The translations under genes and the position numbers were made by a program. DNA of 64,000 nt from assembly GCA_033439255.1 (NCBI GenBank), contig CM065887.1:434001-498000 (forward strand). Direction: 5' to 3'. How positions within the stretch are numbered: the stretch's first letter is position 1; every line of letters starts with the position of its first letter. This document shows positions 11,189 through 21,198 of this stretch, piece after piece. The notes below the pieces were generated by a model. It worked only from the letters and a program-made list of their open reading frames with translations. It was not told the origin of the DNA and searched no databases. The stretch is from Hericium rajendrae. Taxonomy: Eukaryota > Basidiomycota > Agaricomycetes > Russulales > Hericiaceae.

Positions 11189-13630
11189 ATGGACAAGGCA
11201 AATTCCCCGAAGACTCGTCTCTTAACACTTTTGAACGTATCTGCTGCAAAATCGACTAAGCGGAAGCGTATTTTTGACGAGCAGTCGCCTCGCAAGCTCA
11301 ACAAACGCCGAGGAGTATCATTTTCAGGCAGTGTGGACACGAGGGAACCAGAAGTCTCATTTCAAGAAGGGGAGCCTGAGGTCGAGACAGAAGAAAGCAA
11401 ACCCACAGATGGGGAGGGAGACGAGGAGGCAGAAGAGGAAGACTTGACGGCCATCGAAGGTGCGCCGATATATTTCTTCGGTACCAATCTATTCTCAAGG
11501 ATCTGTTTACAGACACGAAAGACCCATACGAACAGCACTTTGGTGCAGAATCATCTGCGCTCTCTGAAGCTGCGAAAGAAGCCGCAGATGCGAAGGAATG
11601 GACCAATTCTGTGGTTACACATCGAAAGCTCGGTACAGTCGCACTGTCTTTGCCATCTGGATCTTCAAGCCAAAACCCTTCAGGAGATTGGTCCTCAGCA
11701 GTGAGTTAAGGATCCTGCTATAATGGAGCGCTCATCAACGAGAGAATCAGCTTCTAGACCGACTGAAGGAGCCTATCCATGAACGGCAAAAAAAGCTTCG
11801 TCAAGGTGAATTCTAACCTTGGCTCATGGTCAATAGTTGTAAATGCCGTGCACAGAGCAGCGAGAGCTTCAAGACGATGTACTATCAACACTTTCAACAT
11901 ACCGCGACATATACGATCCGCATACCTCTCTCGACACCGCCCCGCATACGCGTGAAGCGATTGCTCTGCATGCTCTGAACCATGTATCTAAGTACGTGCT
12001 CCATTTTCTTCGCCAATGCACAACTCACCGGAACATAGAAAGCGTCGACGAGTCCTCAAAAACAACGAGCGTCTCGCACACGCCAGTAAGGCGGGTACGC
12101 CTCTGCCGGAAAATGTCCAAGATCAAGGCTTCACCCGTCCCTCTATACTCATACTTCTGCCGTTCCGCTCATCGGCGCTGAAATGGCTCGATGCGCTTAC
12201 GGTTCATACCCCAAGCCCGCATTGGCAGATAGAGAACCAGGCGCGCTTTAGGAGAGAATTTGGTCTGCCGGAGGGTGTGGTGGACAAGCTTGCCAGCGCC
12301 GAACCCGGAACTTATCCTCAGGACCACGTGGAAACGTTCAAAGGGAATGTTGACGATAATTTTCGAGTGGGCATCAAGTTGACTAGGAAAAGTGTTCGGT
12401 TGTTCTCCGAATTCTACGGCTCCGACATAATCCTTGCCAGTCCACTGGGTCTGCGGATGTCGATAGAGAAGGAGAAGTGAGACTCCCTGCTGAGCATGTT
12501 GAGCCACACCGTTAACACTTGATGCCCAGGAACTCCGATTTCCTTTCCTCGATCGAGATGCTCATCGTCGACCAAATGGATGCCCTGACCATGCAGAATT
12601 GGGAGCACGTGCAGGTTTGTCGACGCTTCACCTGATAACGCCTCCTCCGAAACTAATATAGGGACCTTTAGTTCGTCTTCTCTCATCTGAACCAACTGCC
12701 GAAGGAATCGCATGATACTGACTTCTCGAGAATCAAGCCATGGTATCTTGATGGAAAGTATGTCGCGTGTTTCTCAAAATCAACTTCATGTTGACGTCTA
12801 ATTCTGTCAGTGCTGCGTATCTCCGACAGACCGTCCTCCTCTCAGCATACGAGACTCCCGAGACTCGGAGTCTGTACAACGTACAACTGAAGAACGTCGC
12901 GGGGAAACTCCGGACGATCAGACAGTGTGCACCAGTACAAGTGCCGGAAGGAATTGATCAGAATTTCATGCATTTCGACTGTGTAAACCTCAAAGATGAG
13001 CCCAACAAGCGATTCAATTACTTTACGACCGAGGTTGGCGCCATCTTGTCATGTGTCTTCATCCGTAGCTCACTGGCTTTGTAGGTCCTGCCCGCCGTTA
13101 TGAAATCTGCAGTGCAGAGCACAAACACTGCCATTTTTATTCCTTCCTCATTTGATTTCATCCGAATCCAGAACCACTTCCGCAAGATGGGGTATTCGTT
13201 CACTGTGCTCTCTGAGTGAGATTCGTGTTTATTGATTCGCTTCAGTCATTTAATGTATATTCTGTAGATATTCCTCGAATCAAGACATCTCAAGAGCCCG
13301 ACAAGCCTTCTTCACTGGCAAGAAGGCATTCTTGCTTATCAGCGAACGGTTTCACTTCTATCGGAGGTGCGTCCTTGAGCTCTAGGTTTTTTCTGTCATC
13401 TTCTGACGCGCGCCTCCAGATACAAGATTCGAGGCATCCGTAACCTCATTTTCTACGGAGCACCGGATCATCCCCAGTTCTACACCGAGTTTCTCTCTTT
13501 CCCGTTCCTCGACGAGGACGTGGAGGCATCGGACGTCACATGTCGTGTTCTCTACTCGCGGTATGACTGGTTCAGGACGGAGCGGATAGCTGGTACAAAA
13601 GGCGCGGCGCAGCTCATCAAGCAGACATAA
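11189..13630 (+). CDS. UTP25: U3 snoRNA-associated protein 25 (UTP25 / DEF family)
   Basis: SSU-processome component for 18S rRNA maturation in the nucleolus; the fold resembles a DEAD-box helicase without the catalytic motifs. An acidic, lysine-rich N terminus ([12 protein letters not shown], then EEAEEEDL) leads to [14 protein letters not shown], then [131 protein letters not shown] and a C terminus with [16 protein letters not shown] and LIKQT before TAA 13628-13630. The first intron is 11460-11512 (53 nt, phase 1), which gives [13 protein letters not shown]; reading through it would put the downstream motif out of frame. About seven further introns. Divergent from TOP3, convergent with the ARFRP1-type gene on the other side of the Ngaro element. 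Confidence 0.95.
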
Positions 13631-13783
13631 TACCCTTTGCTGCACATCGACGAAAATTTGTACACCCCGAGCCATTTCGCGAATTTACACTTGGGAGCAA
13701 AAATGTAATGTTGATGTGACTGATGTATTTGAAGTGAGTGCAAGCTTGGCACGAGACAACTACCAATGGTCCGAGTTATTAAA

Positions 13784-13997
13784 TCAGGGTTAAAAAGAAT
13801 ATGTTTAACCTAGGCTAATGGTCCTAGCGCCCGGATATGCCTGAGCTCGGCCCGCTCTCTGTGAGCATCTGCCGTCCGTCCACACACGTACGCGCTCTTC
13901 GATCTTTTGCCTCCGTGCGTCCGTGCGCGAGCACTTTTTTGTATCACCTTCTGTCCCCAACCGTCGTACACCTACGACTTTGAGTCTGTTCAAGCAC
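13784..13997 (+). repeat. Ngaro left repeat A1
   Basis: 214-bp direct repeat, identical to A2 at 18391-18604 (offset 4607). Begins TCAGGGTTAAAAAG and ends GTCTGTTCAAGCAC. Probably holds the element promoter and 5' leader for the gag frame that starts at 14057. Confidence 0.95.
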
Positions 13998-14056
13998 TTA
14001 TCGAAATCTGCGATTTCCGTCGAGTTTGAAAACTCTCCATCAAAATATCAAGTTCC

Positions 14057-15334
14057 ATGTCCCGCGAATCGTCTCCGATATCAGCGCCGCCGCCTTCATC
14101 TCCACATGGACAACACGACGGAACAGAAAACCAACATACGGGGGAGGAAGCCTCCGATTCGACTCTTCAGACACCGGTTACTCAGCAACAGGCTGACCAA
14201 TCATCGCCTTTCAGCAGCGCCGTCGTCAATGAGTGCTTGCAGTCAGCTCAGCGCTTCAGGGGCGGGGAATACTCGCGAGAAGAAGCGTTGTTCCACATCT
14301 TCGATGCGCTCGGGAGCCTTAATCAGCCCAGCTCGCTCGTATTCCAGGCCGCGCGCCCGTATGTCGACATGTTGGACAAGATCGTCAACGAACAACGATC
14401 CGCCGAAGACAGAGGCCGCGTTCTCACCGGCGCTCCTGCCGAAAGTGAGCAGATCAGAGATATCGAGCCTCAAGCAGCTGTCGCCGACGTCGCAATTCCC
14501 GTTGCAAAGAAGCGACGTCGCCCCGAGGCCGACAACGACAGCGACAACGAAGAAGATCGCGCAAGCAGACGGCCCCTCGATCTCTCCGCTCTGCCTTGGA
14601 TGCAGAATGTCCGAGCAGTTCCACTGCCCCAGGACCTCACCGATACTCGACGCCTGCTCCTCTTGTTCGCCGAAGAACCCAAGAGGTGGAAGACTTTCTT
14701 CACCAACGAGCCCAACTGCCCACAGTTTCCTGACACCGAGTGGTCAAATGTGCTTCTCGGGAAACCCGTCAACCTCGATCTGGTCCTCGCCTCTATGTAC
14801 AACGTTTCGCTCGAGAGTAAACTCAAGGAACGACTCGGACGTGTCAGTCTCTCGCTCGATGACGTCGCACCGGCGAAGATCGTCAAGTCCCAAGGGGAGT
14901 GGATGTCTGCATGGACGCGTACGTCCGAAGCCACCGCCTTCGTTTTCCGCCATCGACGCGATGAGCTCGCGCAGTACAGCGCATACATTTCATCACTATT
15001 CACCTCCATCCTCGAAGCCAACCACAGCCGAGTCCTACAATACGACAGGGCCGTTCGACTTCGGGTCTCCAGCCGTCGGGACTTGTATCTCACCGACGTT
15101 CACCAATTCAGTGACCTCCACCTCCAATGGTTGTCACTTCTCGGTGCAGGACCCGGGTCTTCAACCCCGCGCTCTAGCGGAGCTCGCTCAGCTTCAAGAT
15201 CTGGGAAAAGGGATCCCTGCCGTCGGTGGAATGACGGTAAGTGCCCGTTCACTGCAACTACCTGCAACTGGGCCCACGTCTGCCTCAAATGCTCGGGCTC
15301 GCATGCCGCCAGCGCGTGTACTCAGCGCGGTTGA
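14057..15334 (+). CDS. Ngaro ORF1, Gag-like protein with C-terminal zinc fingers
   Basis: 425 residues. Serine/glutamine-rich N terminus, a middle helical region (RREALFHIFDAL-like and LLLFAEEPKRWKTFF), a basic stretch KKRRRPEADND near residue 150 that could be a nuclear localisation signal, and a C-terminal pair of zinc motifs: CRRWNDGKCPFTATTCNWAH (CCCH type) followed by CLKCSGSHAASAC (knuckle-like). This layout is usual for fungal YR-retroelement Gag proteins, which package the RNA. Stop TGA at 15332-15334 lies 32 nt inside the next frame. Confidence 0.85.
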   Translation: MSRESSPISAPPPSSPHGQHDGTENQHTGEEASDSTLQTPVTQQQADQSSPFSSAVVNECLQSAQRFRGGEYSREEALFHIFDALGSLNQPSSLVFQAARPYVDMLDKIVNEQRSAEDRGRVLTGAPAESEQIRDIEPQAAVADVAIPVAKKRRRPEADNDSDNEEDRASRRPLDLSALPWMQNVRAVPLPQDLTDTRRLLLLFAEEPKRWKTFFTNEPNCPQFPDTEWSNVLLGKPVNLDLVLASMYNVSLESKLKERLGRVSLSLDDVAPAKIVKSQGEWMSAWTRTSEATAFVFRHRRDELAQYSAYISSLFTSILEANHSRVLQYDRAVRLRVSSRRDLYLTDVHQFSDLHLQWLSLLGAGPGSSTPRSSGARSASRSGKRDPCRRWNDGKCPFTATTCNWAHVCLKCSGSHAASACTQRG

Positions 15335-17171
15335 CGAGGATTACACGGCAACCCCGCGGCATCGTCTAGGGCTCGGATGGGCTCTCGACGATCCATACAC
15401 CTACACACCGGCCGCGGACTGGTCTCTTACGGCACCACCCCTTCCTTCACCACCTGATAATGAACGAACGAATTTCGTACTTCATCGTACTATTTCCGAA
15501 CACCCCGAACTTTTCAAAAATCCATGTATCATTAATTGCGATCAATATGAGAATTTACTTGCATACCATCCTAATGTGCCTTTTGTCGAATCTGTTTGCA
15601 GTGGTCTGCGCGAGGGCTTCTGGCCTTCGGCTATCACTGACAGGCCAGGTTATCCAATCACTTGGGACAATTCTCATCGTCAATTATCCTCCGACAAGCA
15701 CCGTGCTTTCGTCGAAGAACAATGTCAAAAGGAAATCGATCTTGGCCGTTTCTCGGAGGCATGGATAGCCGATGAACTGTATCCCGGCATGTATAGCATG
15801 CCAATCGGCGTCGTTCCCAAGCCCAATTCTGATAAACTGCGCCTCATTACGGACCATAGCGCCGGGAAGTTCTCTTTGAACTCAATGATTCCCAAACCCG
15901 ATTTCGACGAGAAAGTTCAACTCGATAACGTTCAAGACCTCGGTCGCGTACTTCTGCGTGTTCACCATGACTATCCAGGTCGCAAACTCGTCCTTTTCAA
16001 ATCCGATGTTGCTGAAGCCTATCGTCAAATGCCAATGCACCCCTGGTGGCAAGCCCGTCAGATCGTCTCCATCGGAAATCGTCGAATGGTCGATCGTGCC
16101 AATGTGTTTGGAGGTTGTCGCTCGGGAAACATATGGTGCGCTTTCATGAGCCTCGTGCTCTGGATAGCCGTATACATTTGGCATCTTGCCGACCTCCTCG
16201 CTTACTCCGATGATACTTTCTCTTGGGAATTTGCCGACCATACATCTTGGTATGCTCCCTATGCATGTTTCTTGCCGACCAAGCAAGCTCGCCTGCTCCG
16301 CCTTTGGGATATTTTACGCATACCTCACAACCGTCCCAAACAAATCAATGGCTCTCCGCTACCCATCATTGGTTTCGAGGTCGATGCTAATTTATTGCAA
16401 ATTACGCTATCGGCTGAACGACGTGCTGCGCTCGTTGCTGCTATCCACGATTTCATCTCCGTATCAGCTGGCCGACACCGTCGGCCTCTTCGCCACTTCC
16501 AAGCCCTTGCCGGTTGGGTGCAATGGTCACTCAACGTGTTCCCCCTTTTGCGCCCAGGTCTTTCACGTTTGTATGCCAAAACACGAGGCAAGACCAACCC
16601 TAATGCCCCTGTGGAGGTCTCCGTCGCCCTGCGCCACGAGCTGACCTGGTTGGCCAATCATATCGAGCAAGCTTCTGGCGTCTTCATGCTGGAATCGCTC
16701 AACTGGCGTCCCGCTGATGCTGATCTCGTCCTGTTCACTGATGCCTCTCTCGAAGGCCTCGCCTTTTGGTCACCAGCACACTCCCTCGGTTTCCGCGCAC
16801 ATCCCCCTGACATTGCTGCCACGATTTTTTTCTGGGAAACTCTTGCGGTTGTGTCTGCAATCGACTGGGCATCACATCTCGAACCTGGACGACCACGCCG
16901 CCTCCTCATACACTGTGACAATACCAACACAGTTGATTTATTCAATACACTCCATGCTCAACCGCAGTATAACAGCCTTCTATTATATGCTGTTGATCGA
17001 CTTTTAGCTAGCAAGATTGACCTTCGCGTCCAACATCTTGCCGGTTCCTCCAATAGTGTTGCCGATGCACTTTCTCGCTTCCAAACCGATCGCGCACTTG
17101 CCTTGCACCCTGATCTCACCATCTTTACCTTTATTCCCCCTCGGGATGCGCTGGGGGCACCCAAGTTATGA
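15303..17171 (+). CDS. Ngaro ORF2, reverse transcriptase and RNase H
   Basis: From ATG 15303 the frame gives 622 residues. RT landmarks: IGVVPKPNSDKLRLITD, SDVAEAYRQMPMHP (catalytic Asp), GGCRSGNIWCAF, and the active site AYSDDTF with YSDD at 16203-16214. RNase H landmarks: LFTDASLEG, FWETLAVV, HCDNTNTV and SNSVADALSRF (the DEDD set). The frame is open far upstream, back to 13923, across the whole of ORF1 in the +1 register, so expression could be by +1 frameshift from Gag or by restart at 15303. The stop TGA 17169-17171 overlaps the ATG of ORF3. Confidence 0.93.
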   Translation: MPPARVLSAVDEDYTATPRHRLGLGWALDDPYTYTPAADWSLTAPPLPSPPDNERTNFVLHRTISEHPELFKNPCIINCDQYENLLAYHPNVPFVESVCSGLREGFWPSAITDRPGYPITWDNSHRQLSSDKHRAFVEEQCQKEIDLGRFSEAWIADELYPGMYSMPIGVVPKPNSDKLRLITDHSAGKFSLNSMIPKPDFDEKVQLDNVQDLGRVLLRVHHDYPGRKLVLFKSDVAEAYRQMPMHPWWQARQIVSIGNRRMVDRANVFGGCRSGNIWCAFMSLVLWIAVYIWHLADLLAYSDDTFSWEFADHTSWYAPYACFLPTKQARLLRLWDILRIPHNRPKQINGSPLPIIGFEVDANLLQITLSAERRAALVAAIHDFISVSAGRHRRPLRHFQALAGWVQWSLNVFPLLRPGLSRLYAKTRGKTNPNAPVEVSVALRHELTWLANHIEQASGVFMLESLNWRPADADLVLFTDASLEGLAFWSPAHSLGFRAHPPDIAATIFFWETLAVVSAIDWASHLEPGRPRRLLIHCDNTNTVDLFNTLHAQPQYNSLLLYAVDRLLASKIDLRVQHLAGSSNSVADALSRFQTDRALALHPDLTIFTFIPPRDALGAPKL

Positions 17172-18163
17172 ATTTTCCCTCGCGCTCGGCCCGGCAACCC
17201 GTTCGGGAACCCTGGTCACATGAGCGTCTTGTGCGTGAACGAGCCATCGCGCTCGGCTGCGCACTACGGAATTCATCTCTTCTCTCCTATTCGTCCGCCC
17301 TTCAATCCTACCTCAATTTCTGTCGCACACATAACATGCCAATCGAGCCCACCGAAGACACGCTCTCTTTCTACATTGTCTACACTTCCCACCACATTCG
17401 CCCGACCTCCGTCTCGAACTATCTCTCTGGTATCTGTAACCAACTTGAACCTTTCTTTCCGAATGTCCGTGCTGTTCGTCGCTCACAACTAGTTTCCCGC
17501 ACTATGCGCGGCTGCCTCAAGATCCACGCCTCCACTCCCACACGCAAAAATCCACTGTCTCGCTCTCAGCTCTCCGACATTCTTTTGCTTTACAGCACGA
17601 GCTCCTCGCTCGATGACCTTCTTTTTGTTGCCCTCATTGCCACAGGTTTCCACGGTCTCCTTCGGCTCGGCGAACTTGTCTGGCCTGATCGCATTGCTCT
17701 CCGCGACTGGCAACGTGTTACCACTCGCAGCTCCTTGCAATGGATGCCTAACGGCTACCGTTTTACATTGCCTACTTCCAAAACCGACCACTCCTTCCGT
17801 GGACACGACATCATGATCGCTGGTGTCCCTTCCTCATGTGACCCCGTACTCCCTTTTCGACGTTATCTCAACGAACGTGATCGCCTTTTCCCTTTCCACC
17901 CAAACCTCTGGGCTCGAACTTCTGGCGATGTTCCCACTCGCTCCTGGTTCATGCGTCGATTACGGGCTCATTTCCCGACCGACATTAGCGGCCATTCCCT
18001 ACGTGCTGGAGGCGCCACCGCTCTTGCCGAAGACGGTATCCCTCTTGACTACATTCAGTTTCTTGGCCGCTGGACTTCCGATACTTTCCAACTTTATATT
18101 CGAAAAAATCCCGTCATCCTATGTTCCCTTCTTTTCCAATCTCCGAATCCTGCTACATCATGA
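17168..18163 (+). CDS. Ngaro ORF3, tyrosine recombinase
   Basis: 331 residues. Integrates the double-stranded DNA copy in place of the integrase of LTR elements. An N-terminal SAM-like core-binding region (SYSSALQSYLNFCRTHN, SVSNYLSGICNQLEPFF) precedes the catalytic domain with the first Arg in GFHGLLRLGELVW, the HxxR box in SGHSLRAGGATALAEDG, and the nucleophile Tyr in TFQLYIRKNP. ATG overlaps the ORF2 stop as ATGA, which suits termination-reinitiation. All catalytic residues are present, so the protein is potentially active. Confidence 0.93.
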   Translation: MNFPSRSARQPVREPWSHERLVRERAIALGCALRNSSLLSYSSALQSYLNFCRTHNMPIEPTEDTLSFYIVYTSHHIRPTSVSNYLSGICNQLEPFFPNVRAVRRSQLVSRTMRGCLKIHASTPTRKNPLSRSQLSDILLLYSTSSSLDDLLFVALIATGFHGLLRLGELVWPDRIALRDWQRVTTRSSLQWMPNGYRFTLPTSKTDHSFRGHDIMIAGVPSSCDPVLPFRRYLNERDRLFPFHPNLWARTSGDVPTRSWFMRRLRAHFPTDISGHSLRAGGATALAEDGIPLDYIQFLGRWTSDTFQLYIRKNPVILCSLLFQSPNPATS

Positions 18164-18243
18164 TGCCGCTGTCATCCTACCTCCCTTCCACCACCTCTCT
18201 ATGCCACTCTTCCACTTTCCTTTTTCTTCCACTTATAGCTATA

Positions 18244-18391
18244 GGGATCGTTTCCGTGTGCCATGATCAATATACTCGGTTTCTTTTCGGGCCGCTCCGC
18301 ATCCGTGCGGAGGCGGTCGCGACATCCCTATAACTTCTTTGCCCGCTTTCTCGACTGAGCTCCGTCCGCGTCGACGTGCAAGACAATTAGT
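18244..18391 (+). repeat. Ngaro repeat B1
   Basis: 148-bp direct repeat starting GGGATCGTTTCC and ending CAAGACAATTAGT. It abuts A2 with one shared T. Contains a short GC hairpin, CCGCTCCGCATCCGTGCGGAGGCGG region. Matches B2 at an offset of 451 bp. Confidence 0.93.
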
Positions 18392-18604
18392 CAGGGTTAA
18401 AAAGAATATGTTTAACCTAGGCTAATGGTCCTAGCGCCCGGATATGCCTGAGCTCGGCCCGCTCTCTGTGAGCATCTGCCGTCCGTCCACACACGTACGC
18501 GCTCTTCGATCTTTTGCCTCCGTGCGTCCGTGCGCGAGCACTTTTTTGTATCACCTTCTGTCCCCAACCGTCGTACACCTACGACTTTGAGTCTGTTCAA
18601 GCAC
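18391..18604 (+). repeat. Ngaro repeat A2
   Basis: Second 214-bp copy of A1, identical over the full length. The B1/A2 junction reproduces the junction formed when the two element ends are joined in a circle. Confidence 0.95.
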
Positions 18605-18694
18605 CCACCCTTTCCCTCCCTTTGATCATGCTTTCCTTTCTCTTGTAAATACTCATCTATTTTCTACTTATGTCCTCATGTATTCTCTCCTCCG

Positions 18695-18842
18695 GGGATC
18701 GTTTCCGTGTGCCATGATCAATATACTCGGTTTCTTTTCGGGCCGCTCCGCATCCGTGCGGAGGCGGTCGCGACATCCCTATAACTTCTTTGCCCGCTTT
18801 CTCGACTGAGCTCCGTCCGCGTCGACGTGCAAGACAATTAGT
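18695..18842 (+). repeat. Ngaro right repeat B2
   Basis: 148-bp copy of B1 forming the right end of the element; the next bases AATAAGATAAG are host DNA. The 90 bp between A2 and B2 (18605-18694) is unique pyrimidine-rich sequence. Confidence 0.93.
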
Positions 18843-18931
18843 AATAAGATAAGTCCTGTATCCACATCCTCTAAGACGGATCATCACTGGAAACCGATGA
18901 GGATCAATAGCTAGAGAAAAATGACATTGAC

Positions 18932-19843
18932 TCACAGTCTCCGGCTGTTTTGCACCCGAATAAACAACCAGTCCACAGCCGCACGAACGCCGGTCCTGAG
19001 GTACATACATAGATGTAGCGTCGGTTAAGTCGGATAACCGCATGAGCTTACCCTTCCAGCGCAGACACGCCCATCACATCCAGACTCGCAATCCGCTCTC
19101 TGCGGTGCTCCATCGCCATCTCCTCACCATATCTCCGGCGCGCGCTCTCCATCTTGCGCTGGTACCACTCTTCATAGTCATGGCGAATCTCCTCCACCGA
19201 GAGGCTCTCCGGGCTGTCCTGCTTATTCGCAACTAGCAACAGCGGGACACCAAGAATTTGCGGCGCAGACAAGACGCTGTCTATCGGCCTGGCGCTCAGT
19301 CAAGGCCATTCGCACATCGTTAGAGTCAGAGAACGCACCGAATACCTCCCACCCCTCAGCGAGCCACTCGCGGTCCTCCGCATCGACGACGTAGACCACG
19401 GCATGGCAGTCGTCATAATACCGCGGCCATATTGACCGAATCCCCGTCTGCCCTCCGAGGTCCCAGAATTGCAGGATGGTGGACGGAAGACTGACCTTGC
19501 CCGCTACAGCAGATGAGAATAGAGCAGAGGCGCGAACTATGCGCAGTGCTCACTGTTCTGGCCGACCGTCGGGGCTATCTTGTCTGGGGATAAACCGGGG
19601 ACATCGTTGTATAATGTTTTGATCTTCTCTAGCAACGTCTGAAACAACGAACATGTTAGAACGTAGCGTTCCTAATTCCGTGTGGACATGACATAGACGC
19701 ACGGTCTTGCCAGCTCCGTCCAGCCCTATGATAATGACAGAAAACTCTTCCTTTCTTATTTTCTCATCAGCCCTGCCCAATGACCTATTTGGAAAGGCTT
19801 ACCTGGTCAGGTATTCATGGAGTCCCTTGAGGAGATGGTACAT
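18932..19843 (-). CDS. ARFRP1: ARF-like small GTPase, ARFRP1 / yeast Arl3 type
   Basis: Golgi-associated GTPase that starts the Arl1/GRIP recruitment cascade at the trans-Golgi. Start MYHLLKGLHEYLTR aligns with human MYTLLSGLYKYM; there is no Gly at position 2, and a Met-Tyr start fits the N-acetylated rather than myristoylated ARFRP1/Arl3 group. P-loop GLDGAGKT, switch region APTVGQNS, WDLGGQTGIRSIW, DDCHAVVYVVDA, LLVANKQD and SALEGTGVRAAVDWLF are present. The stretch between NKQD and SAL is longer than in human ARFRP1 (about 40 residues, charged: EEWYQRKMESARRRYGEEM). Five or so short introns; stop TGA 18932-18934. The Ngaro element ends 89 bp beyond the stop. Confidence 0.92.
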
Positions 19844-19971
19844 GAGCACGGTGGTGGTTGCGGCCTCACAGTCGCGGCGCGCGCCACGGGCAAACAGCCC
19901 CCAAACACGACCGACGCGCGCTCCGCATCTCAGAACCTCGTCACGTCTATGCAACCGTCCTGCGCAACATA
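19844..19971. promoter_or_regulatory. Compact bidirectional promoter ARFRP1 / VMA16
   Basis: Only 128 bp separate the two start codons. GC-rich, with no TATA box seen. If the VMA16 frame is taken to its first ATG at 19858 the spacer would shrink to about 14 bp, which argues for the 19972 start. Confidence 0.55.
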
Positions 19972-20956
19972 ATGGGCTTCTACACGAACTACTACGCCTT
20001 CGGGCTGCCCTCGTTTCTCGTAATCGTAATCGCACTATACCTTCTCTTCACCGGTATGTTTGACTTCGGCCCCGTCGCCAGCTACGGGTCGCTGAACACG
20101 CATCTCGTCCAGGTTCGGGAGAGGCATTCAACGTCGGCCGCTTTTTGGAGGAGACCAGTCCGTATGTGTGGGCATCTACAGGAATCGGCCTTTGCATAGG
20201 CTTCAGTGTGCTGGGTGCAGGATGGTACGTGTTTGAAGCCAGTTGCGCCCGGTGCCGCGACTGACTTGCAGTGCAGGGGTATCTTCGTGACGGGCTCATC
20301 AATATTGGGCGGCGGTGTGAGAGCTCCCCGCATACGAACCAAGAACTTGATCAGGTGTGCTGCATTTGCCCTGTGCCCGTAAATCTCATTTTAATTCGTG
20401 AATTCCAGTGTCATCTTCTGCGAGGTTGTTGCCATCTATGGAGTCGTACGTCCCATTCCGATTCTCTGCCTCCAGTCCTGGCATGCTCACATCATAATAA
20501 TTGCAGATCATGGGAATTGTGTATTCCGCAAAACTGGAATCCATTGCTGAGGATCTCATGTACACCAGGGAGAATTACTTTACCGGTGCGCGCCCTCTGC
20601 CTCTGCTCGATATCCACCGTGCTCATATACTCCACAGGTTACGCGCTGTTCTGGGGCGGCATCACAGTGGGCCTTTGCAACCTTCTGTGCGGTGTCTCCG
20701 TCGGCATCACAGGCTCGACCGCCGCGCTTGCAGACGCCGCGGATCCCTCGCTTTTCGTGAAGATCCTCATCGTGGAGGTATTCGGCAGTATCCTTGGTCT
20801 CTTCGGGCTCATTGGTGAGTCGGTAGACTCTTCGTCGCCTACATTGTTACTTAAAGCAACCTACCAGTGGGACTTCTCATGATCGGTAGGGCATCTGAGT
20901 TCCAAGCGGCACCGGCCGTCGAGGGCGCGCAGCTGGCAGGCGCTCTGTTCTCGTAA
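19972..20956 (+). CDS. VMA16: V-type proton ATPase proteolipid subunit c''
   Basis: Membrane rotor subunit of the vacuolar proton pump. Spliced exons give [18 protein letters not shown] (helix 1), [79 protein letters not shown] with the essential Glu, [36 protein letters not shown] and [18 protein letters not shown], ending LAGALFS at TAA 20954-20956. This matches yeast Vma16 throughout. Six introns, all short. An in-frame ATG lies 114 nt upstream (19858) but would add an arginine-rich segment not seen in relatives, so 19972 is preferred. Confidence 0.94.
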
Positions 20957-21198
20957 TGGGCATCGTTCGATCATGGTGTCTATTCCATGCACGCACGCCC
21001 CGCATAATTACAATCCCTGCGTTGCATATGCAGTCTTTTCCATGCGATGCCTCCTTCCGTGTCCCCACCGAGGTAGCATGATAGCCCTGATGAATCCAAG
21101 GTATACATACACATTACATCGAGTACAGCGAGTTCCGAAAAAAAATTACATTGTAAGTCAATAAACAGGAAGACATTCTATTTCTTTCCCGTAGCCGC

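Larger units (their letters stand above)
13784..18842 (+). mobile_element. Complete Ngaro-type tyrosine-recombinase retrotransposon (5059 bp)
   Basis: The element has the arrangement A1 - gag - RT/RNase H - tyrosine recombinase - B1 A2 B2, i.e. split direct repeats. A1 (13784-13997) and A2 (18391-18604) are 214 bp and identical on reading; B1 (18244-18391) and B2 (18695-18842) are 148 bp and also match. There is no DIRS-type methyltransferase region after the RNase H and no terminal inverted repeats, which separates it from DIRS1 elements. All three frames are open. The flanks TTATTAAA and AATAAGATAAG show no target duplication, as expected for recombinase-mediated integration of a circular intermediate. 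It sits between two convergent 3' ends, 153 bp after the UTP25 stop and 89 bp from the GTPase stop. Identity of the repeats implies recent insertion. Confidence 0.92.

Noticed and set aside
14470-15093. Minus-strand 207-codon frame inside the Ngaro gag gene
   Set aside because: Shadow of the gag coding bias; no domain.
13776-18853. Target-site duplication around the Ngaro element
   Set aside because: TTATTAAA on the left and AATAAGAT on the right do not match; Ngaro elements are not expected to duplicate their target.
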